Origin: Paraburkholderia fungorum
GTDB taxonomy: Bacteria > Pseudomonadota > Gammaproteobacteria > Burkholderiales > Burkholderiaceae
Direction: 5' to 3'
Assembly (NCBI RefSeq): GCF_003610895.1
Contig: NZ_MCAS01000045.1
Location: 248,001-312,000, forward strand
Length of the DNA: 64,000 bases
The notes under the pieces were generated by a model. That model was given only the letters and a program-made list of their open reading frames with translations. It did not search any database and was not told the DNA's origin. The position numbers were made by a program, and so were the translations under genes. Shown here piece after piece: positions 59,320-64,000 of the stretch. Position 1 is the first letter of the stretch; every line of letters starts with the position of its first letter.

Positions 59320-59828
59320 AAACGCTGGTCATCGAACCCTTGACGAAGGAAGCGTTCGCCGCGTTTGGCGACGTGATCGAACTCGAAGGCGCGAAGCAGA
59401 TTCCGATCAACCTCGGCACCACGATCCGCTATCACGATCTCGCGAAAGTGGACGTAACCGACGAGAGCGGCCGCACGCTGGTGAACCTGTTTCGCGGGCA
59501 GCCGCGCACGTTGCCGTTCGAGGTGAAGATGCTCGAACGCCATCCGCTGGGAAGCCAGGCTTTCGTGCCTTTGAACGACAAGCCGTATCTGGTGGTCGTG
59601 GCGCCGGCGGGCGAGTTGGATCCTCAACAGATCCGGGCGTTCGTGACGAGCGGCTGGCAGGGTGTGAACTATGCGAAGGGTGTCTGGCACCATCCACTGA
59701 TCGCATTGGGCGACGTGAGCGACTTTATCGTCGTCGATCGTGGCGGTGACGGACTCAACCTGAACGAGCTGGATCTGGCCGAGTCGCTCTGGCTCACTGA
59801 AGACGCGTTGAGCGCGGTCAGTGTTTGA
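59316..59828 (+). CDS. allA: Ureidoglycolate lyase
   Basis: 170 residues. Cleaves ureidoglycolate to glyoxylate and urea, the last step of the pathway here. Family landmarks are LVIEPLTKEAFAAFGDVIE at the N-terminus, MLERHPLGSQAFVPL, and GVNYAKGVWHHPLIAL with the metal-binding histidines. It begins inside the end of alc (ATGA overlap). A strong terminator follows 50 bases after the stop. Confidence 0.95.
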   Translation: MKTLVIEPLTKEAFAAFGDVIELEGAKQIPINLGTTIRYHDLAKVDVTDESGRTLVNLFRGQPRTLPFEVKMLERHPLGSQAFVPLNDKPYLVVVAPAGELDPQQIRAFVTSGWQGVNYAKGVWHHPLIALGDVSDFIVVDRGGDGLNLNELDLAESLWLTEDALSAVSV

Positions 59829-59875
59829 GGGTGCTTGCCTTACTTAGCGTAGTACCTTGAGCAGTCTGATCATAG

Positions 59876-59907
59876 AAAAGCCCACAGTGCATGCTGTGGG
59901 CTTTTTT
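59876..59907 (+). terminator. Rho-independent terminator after allA
   Basis: AGCCCACAG (59879-59887) pairs perfectly with CTGTGGGCT (59894-59902), with a run of six T immediately after and an A-run before the stem. It closes the permease-to-allA operon and could also stop minus-strand transcripts. Confidence 0.85.
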
Positions 59908-59934
59908 CATTTTGTCGAGCTTTACGACTCCGCG

Positions 59935-60162
59935 TCAGGCGTGCGGGGGTCTCTTCGAATGTCCGCCCGTGACCTGTACGCTGTACGCGACGTTGAGGTC
60001 GTAACCGGCCGCTTCGAACAGGCGCAGCCGCTCCGACACGCTCACATCGCTTTTCGCCAGCGTTTCCGTTTCCACACGTGCGATGGTGGTGCGAGCAACG
60101 CCCGTGGGACGCGTCAATTCCTCTTGAGAGAGGTGGCTTTCGCGGTGAGGGGTCTTCAGCAT
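59935..60162 (-). pseudogene. Degenerate XRE-family HTH (HipB-like antitoxin) gene
   Basis: A 75-residue frame reads SHLSQEELTRPTGVARTTIARVE then LAKSDVSVSERLRLFEAAGYDLN. This matches XRE/HipB-type regulators in which SQEELAxRTGVARTTIxRxE is the HTH. A two-residue ET duplication interrupts the helix boundary, the N-terminal helix is missing, and no toxin gene accompanies it. It is most likely a decaying antitoxin-like gene, possibly still expressed. The frame is also open upstream to 60264. Confidence 0.5.
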
Positions 60163-60380
60163 GACCGATACCTCGATACCTCGATACGTCAACGAGATTG
60201 GCCATTTGTAGCCCAAGGCACCAAATTGGCCAACATTAGCCATACTGCGGCCCATAAGACACAACTTGTTCTTTTGATTTTGTACTTCACGGGCGACATA
60301 CTCATCGAATATCGCTGAATTTATGCCTCTTCGGCGAAAGTTTGTCCTGTCATTCTGACAAGACGTCCAGACCGGATGAA
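60163..60380. other. Intergenic region left of puuD terminator
   Basis: No supported gene. It contains the upstream part of the degenerate XRE frame and AT-richer sequence than its surroundings (60220-60320). Confidence 0.4.
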
Positions 60381-60383
60381 CAA

Positions 60384-60419
60384 CAAAAAACGGGCTTCCC
60401 GCTCACGCGAAAAGCCCGC
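60384..60419 (-). terminator. Rho-independent terminator for puuD (minus strand)
   Basis: On the minus strand AAGCGGGCTTT leads a stem in which CGGGCTT pairs with AAGCCCG (plus-strand 60391-60397 and 60412-60418), followed by TTTTTTG. It lies about 50 bases past the puuD stop. A second perfect hairpin, GGCCGGGC-N5-GCCCGGCC at 60442-60462, sits between the stop and this terminator. Confidence 0.75.
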
Positions 60420-60468
60420 TTCATGCCATGCTGCTTAACCAGGCCGGGCAACACGCCCGGCCGGTTCA

Positions 60469-61662
60469 TTACTTCACCGCACCGCCTTCGAACCACGCGG
60501 CGATCTTCATCCGCTCGTCGTCGGTCATGTGCGTAACGTTGCCGAGCGGCATCGCCTTCAACGTCACCGCCTGCTGATAGATCCGCTGTGCGTTCTGCGA
60601 GATCTCGTCAGGCGTATCCAGCAGCACGCCAGCCGGGGCGCTGCCCATCATGGTCGGATGGGCGGAGTGGCACGCAGCGCAGCGTTGTTGCAGCACCGGT
60701 GCAATCTCGGCCACTGTGACCTTCGGCGCGTTCGCGGCTTGCGCTTGCGGCACGATTGGCTTCGGCATTGTCGAGAAGAGGGCGGCGAACATCAGCACGA
60801 TACCGACCAGCGGCAGGTACCACAGCACCTGGCCACGGTGACGCATCACGAAGAACTGGCGAATCAGCGCGCCGGCCAGCATGATCATCAGGAGCACGAT
60901 CCAGTTGTACTGATTCGTGTACGTCATCGCGTAGTGGTTCGACAGCATCGCGAACACCACCGGCAGCGTGAAATACGTGTTGTGCACCGAGCGCTGCTTG
61001 CCGCGCTTACCGTAAATCGGGTTCGGCGTTTCGCCCTTGAGCATCGCGGCAACCATCTTGCGCTGACCCGGGATGATCACGAAGAACACGTTCGCCGACA
61101 TGATCGTTGCCAGCATTGCGCCCATGATCAGGTAAGCCGCGCGGCCCGCAAAGATGTGGCACGCGAGGTACGCCGCGATCACCACATAAATGCCGACGCA
61201 GATGCCGAGCACTTTGTCTTTGTTGCCGAGCAGACGGCACAGCGAGTCGTAGACGATCCAGCCTGCAGCGAGGAAGCCGAGTGCCGAAGCAACCGCGACC
61301 ACCGGGCCCATGTCGAGTACGTTCTTGTCGATCAGGTACGTGGACGGCGACATCAGATACAGCACCGTAAACAGGCTCGCGCCCGACAGCCACGTGGTGT
61401 ACGACGGCCACTTGGACCAGTGCAGATCGTCCGGCATTTCCGGCGGCGCGACGGTGTACTTCTGCATGTTGTAGAAGCCGCCGCCGTGCACGTGCCACAA
61501 CTCGCCGAACACGCCGCGCTTGCGCTGGTTCGGGTCCGTAGGCGGTTTCAGGCTGTTGTCCAGCGCGACGAAATAGAACGACTCGCCGATCCAGGCGATG
61601 GCGACGATGACGTGGAACCAGCGCAATGCCAGGTTCAGCCAGTCAGTGATAAAGCCTTCCAT
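60469..61662 (-). CDS. puuD: Urate hydroxylase PuuD (membrane urate oxidase with cytochrome c domain)
   Basis: 397 residues. Oxidises urate to 5-hydroxyisourate. About eight transmembrane helices (starting LALRWFHVIVAIAWIGESFYF) are followed by a short linker and a C-terminal cytochrome c domain with heme site CAACH and a distal Met in KAMPLGNVTHM. Electrons would enter the respiratory chain rather than make peroxide, unlike soluble uricase. GGAGGAG before the ATG at 61662 rejects the longer upstream frame. uraH lies upstream on the same strand. Confidence 0.95.
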   Translation of the reverse strand: MEGFITDWLNLALRWFHVIVAIAWIGESFYFVALDNSLKPPTDPNQRKRGVFGELWHVHGGGFYNMQKYTVAPPEMPDDLHWSKWPSYTTWLSGASLFTVLYLMSPSTYLIDKNVLDMGPVVAVASALGFLAAGWIVYDSLCRLLGNKDKVLGICVGIYVVIAAYLACHIFAGRAAYLIMGAMLATIMSANVFFVIIPGQRKMVAAMLKGETPNPIYGKRGKQRSVHNTYFTLPVVFAMLSNHYAMTYTNQYNWIVLLMIMLAGALIRQFFVMRHRGQVLWYLPLVGIVLMFAALFSTMPKPIVPQAQAANAPKVTVAEIAPVLQQRCAACHSAHPTMMGSAPAGVLLDTPDEISQNAQRIYQQAVTLKAMPLGNVTHMTDDERMKIAAWFEGGAVK

Positions 61663-61969
61663 GAAACTCCTCCACTTCTGATTCGTTGTACGCGTAACGA
61701 CGCGTGTGCTTTGGTTACGCCGTGGGTGACCCGACTGATGGGTCCTCGGCATGCACGGTGTCGCTACGCAGACTGCGGGGTCAAAGACGCGGTGCGCTCA
61801 GTTCGCACAGCGCCGTTTTTTATTGGAACTTCGGGTCGAGTCGCTCGCGTTCGATTGCGCTTCGCGGGTGTCTCCAAGGATCCGCACAGTGCAATCGGGC
61901 GCGCTCGCAAATACCGCGCGACTTCAACCTCGTCTTCCTCCTGCGCCTATCGATAGGCGCTCCGTGCGC
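61663..61969. other. uraH-puuD intergenic region with 18-bp perfect palindrome
   Basis: 307 bases without a gene. GCGCCTATCGATAGGCGC at 61943-61960 is a perfect 18-bp palindrome 9 bases after the uraH stop. It can fold as a 7-bp stem with a TCGA loop or bind a symmetric protein; no T-run follows, so it is not an intrinsic terminator. A puuD promoter may lie in the remainder. Confidence 0.45.
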
Positions 61970-62323
61970 CTAGCTGCCTCGGTAGGTGCTATACGACCAC
62001 GGCGATACCAGCAGCGGCACGTGATAGTGTGCGCCGGCATCGGCCACGCCGAAACGCAGCACGACGCGGTCGACGAAACGCGGCTCCGGCACCTTCGTGC
62101 CGATCGATGCAAAGTAATCGCCGGCGCCGAACACGAGTTCGTATTCGCCTGCAACCAGTGCGTCGCCTTCGAGCAGCGGCTGGTCGCAGCGGCCGTCGTC
62201 ATTGGTGGTGGTGGTTTTGAGCGCGCGGCGGGTGTCGCCGGAGAGCGCAAAGAGTTCGACCTTGATGCCCGCGCCAGGACGGCCGTTCGCGGTGTCGAGC
62301 ACATGGGTAGTGAGCTTTCCCAT
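61970..62323 (-). CDS. uraH: 5-hydroxyisourate hydrolase
   Basis: 117 residues, transthyretin-like fold. Hydrolyses 5-hydroxyisourate, the PuuD product, to OHCU. Catalytic His is in LTTHVLDTANGRP, and the C-terminal YHVPLLVSPWSYSTYRGS contains the invariant YRGS ending. AAGGAAAA precedes the ATG at 62323; a TTG two codons upstream is possible. Same strand as puuD, opposite to the alc operon, in which uraD provides the next step. Confidence 0.96.
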   Translation of the reverse strand: MGKLTTHVLDTANGRPGAGIKVELFALSGDTRRALKTTTTNDDGRCDQPLLEGDALVAGEYELVFGAGDYFASIGTKVPEPRFVDRVVLRFGVADAGAHYHVPLLVSPWSYSTYRGS

Positions 62324-62851
62324 TCGCAATTTTCCTTATGTGAATGCGAGGTTTCGGCGGCGGCCCGATCCAGAATACGTTGCGGCGGATCGAGGCTCCA
62401 CGTCAGTGGCTACATACCCGTCGGCGAATTGAAGCGAGCGCCGTGGCAGCCATTGTAAAAAGGATGTTCACGTCAGCGCGCGCGAGATAGGAAAGATAAT
62501 ACCTGGCGCATGACAGACAGCTTGCTGAAAGCCGTATTGAGGCCATTGGTTCGACCATTGCGGTGCATTTAGTCGTATCCGCGGATCGTACCGGGGCCAA
62601 AAAAGGCCCACTATATCGGCAGTGTGAGGTTGGGTATCGCACCGGCGCGAGTTGTCAGCATTATTTTGACCATCGAAGGTTACACCTGTGCGCCGCAGCA
62701 AACGTAAGTGAGGCGCGGCACACCCCGAAGACGGCGGACATACGCCGGGTAACCGGGCCAACGGCGTTCGACGGGACGCGGCGGCACGGTTGGCGTGCCG
62801 TCACATCGCGTTCGAACGACTTTGCACGGAAGCAATGAAGCGGAGAAACGA
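62324..62851. other. Divergent uraH - guanine deaminase intergenic region
   Basis: 528 bases with no supported gene. It must hold the promoters of the uraH-puuD unit and of the deaminase. No TTGTTGACAA-like GntR site and no well-spaced -35/-10 pair were found. The GGAGA before the deaminase ATG is at its right end. Confidence 0.45.
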
Positions 62852-64000
62852 ATGACGATGGAGCAGGCGGCGATGAAGCCAAACAAGCCGAAGAAAACGA
62901 TGCTGGTGAAGCACGCGGACGTGCTGGTCACCATGGACGGCGCCCGGCGCGAATTGCGCGACGGCGGCCTCTATATTGAGGACAACCGCATCGTCGCGGT
63001 TGGACCGACGGCGGAATTGCCGCAAACAGCAGACGAAGTACTGGACATGCGCGGCCACCTGGTGATTCCAGGGCTGGTGAACACGCATCACCATATGTAT
63101 CAGAGCCTGACGCGGGCGATCCCGGCGGCACAGAACGCCGAATTGTTCGGCTGGCTGACCAACCTCTACAAGGTGTGGGCGAATCTCACGCCGGAGATGA
63201 TCGAAGTCTCGACGTTGACGGCGATGGCCGAGCTGTTGCTGTCCGGTTGCACGACCTCGAGTGACCATTTGTATATCTACCCGAACGGCAGCCGCCTCGA
63301 CGACAGCATCGTCGCGGCGCAGCGGATCGGCATGCGTTTTCACGCCGCGCGCGGCAGCATGAGCGTGGGGCAGAAAGACGGTGGTTTGCCGCCGGATTCG
63401 GTGGTCGAGCGTGAAGCGGACATCCTGAAAGATACGCAGCGTCTGATCGAGACGTACCACGACGAAGGGCGTTACGCGATGTTGCGCGTCGTGGTGGCGC
63501 CGTGCTCGCCGTTCTCGGTGAGCCGCGATCTGATGCGCGAATCGGCGGTGATGGCGCGGCATTACGGTGTGTCGCTGCACACGCACCTGGCGGAAAACGT
63601 CAACGATATCGCGTACAGCCGCGAGAAGTTCGGCATGACGCCGGCCGAGTATGCGGAAGACCTCGACTGGGTTGGCCACGACGTATGGCATGCGCACTGT
63701 GTCCAGCTCGACGATGCAGGCATCGAACTGTTTGCCCGCACGGGCACCGGCGTTGCACATTGCCCGTGCTCGAACATGCGGCTCGCGTCGGGGATTGCGC
63801 CGGTCAAGCGGATGCGTCTCGCCGGTGTGCCGGTGGGCCTTGGTGTCGACGGATCGGCGTCGAACGACGGCGCGCAAATGGTCGCGGAAGTGCGTCAGGC
63901 GCTGCTGCTGCAGCGGGTCGGTTTTGGGCCGGACGCGATGACCGCGCGTGAAGCGCTGGAGATTGCAACGCTAGGCGGGGCGAAGGTACTGAATCGCGAC
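62852..64000 (+). CDS. 8-oxoguanine/guanine deaminase-type amidohydrolase (3' end outside window)
   Basis: 383 residues are visible and the frame is open at the right edge. Metal-dependent amidohydrolase: NTHHHMYQSL carries the HxH metal pair, LHTHLAEN the third His and WHAHCVQLDD the fourth; GLGVDGSASND supplies the catalytic Asp. These motifs and the VKHADVLVTMDG start match the 8-oxoguanine deaminase / guanine deaminase-like group (ATZ/TRZ-type). GGAG at 62842 suits the ATG at 62852; other in-frame ATGs follow at 62858 and 62873. It feeds xanthine or 8-oxoxanthine-type products (urate, from 8-oxoguanine) into the adjacent pathway. Confidence 0.88.
   Translation, partial: MTMEQAAMKPNKPKKTMLVKHADVLVTMDGARRELRDGGLYIEDNRIVAVGPTAELPQTADEVLDMRGHLVIPGLVNTHHHMYQSLTRAIPAAQNAELFGWLTNLYKVWANLTPEMIEVSTLTAMAELLLSGCTTSSDHLYIYPNGSRLDDSIVAAQRIGMRFHAARGSMSVGQKDGGLPPDSVVEREADILKDTQRLIETYHDEGRYAMLRVVVAPCSPFSVSRDLMRESAVMARHYGVSLHTHLAENVNDIAYSREKFGMTPAEYAEDLDWVGHDVWHAHCVQLDDAGIELFARTGTGVAHCPCSNMRLASGIAPVKRMRLAGVPVGLGVDGSASNDGAQMVAEVRQALLLQRVGFGPDAMTAREALEIATLGGAKVLNRD

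Overview
The window reads as a chromosomal segment of a Burkholderiaceae member, most likely Paraburkholderia. The reasons are the high G+C, the strong GC3 codon bias, and the block rnhB / trmH-like / ppsR<>ppsA / nfeD / qmcA / smpB<>ratA-rnfH / guaB / guaA, which has the look of a betaproteobacterial housekeeping chromosome. The genus is an inference from gene order and protein recognition only.

Layout. (1) 1-13408 is core: the RNase HII 3' end, an rRNA/tRNA methyltransferase, PEP synthase with its divergent regulator PpsR, an NfeD/stomatin pair, SmpB, RatA/RnfH, a drug/metabolite transporter, and the GMP pair guaB/guaA with a membrane protein between them. (2) 13409-18834 is a remnant genomic island at the 3' end of guaA. 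It has a frameshifted tyrosine-integrase pseudogene, then an intact two-gene unit: a small trypco2-type protein translationally coupled to a 1404-residue trypsin-like protease fused to a STAND-type P-loop NTPase and a long helical C-terminus. This is the best candidate for a poorly described, probably defensive, system. (3) 18905-30768 is accessory: a LysR/NmrA divergent pair with a clear palindromic operator, an ABC-transporter scrap, a pyruvate oxidase-type enzyme, a ytcA-mdtN-mdtO-mdtP type tripartite efflux operon followed by MucR-like and AraC regulators, and another LysR gene. (4) 30899-49197 is a large acyl-CoA/polyhydroxyalkanoate module: histidine phosphatase, APH-type kinase, SDR, acyl-CoA dehydrogenase, acyl-CoA ligase, MaoC hydratase, PhaC, phasin, PHA depolymerase-like hydrolase, DUF445 protein, a MalT-like LuxR activator, EtfB/EtfA, a second acyl-CoA dehydrogenase and an OmpW porin. 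(5) 49249-52745 returns to core-like genes: a 2'-5' RNA ligase family protein behind a perfect SOS box, a small lipoprotein, a DnaJ-related protein, TadA and LdcA. (6) 53062-64000 is a urate/allantoin catabolic locus: GntR regulator, NCS1 permease, hydantoin/allantoin racemase, PuuE, UraD, allantoicase, ureidoglycolate lyase, then PuuD and UraH on the minus strand and a truncated (8-oxo)guanine deaminase at the right edge.

How it works together. The purine block encodes every step from urate to glyoxylate plus urea (PuuD, UraH, UraD, racemase, PuuE, Alc, AllA) with its own transporter and an apparently autoregulated GntR repressor. The acyl-CoA block carries an APH kinase + acyl-CoA dehydrogenase + SDR + CoA ligase set. 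That set resembles the kinase/ACAD route for 4-hydroxy acids (levulinate-type lva operons, ACAD10/11), and it sits next to genes that would store or release 3-hydroxyacyl units as PHA, under a probable LAL-type activator. No rRNA genes, recognisable tRNA genes, CRISPR arrays or complete insertion sequences were seen.
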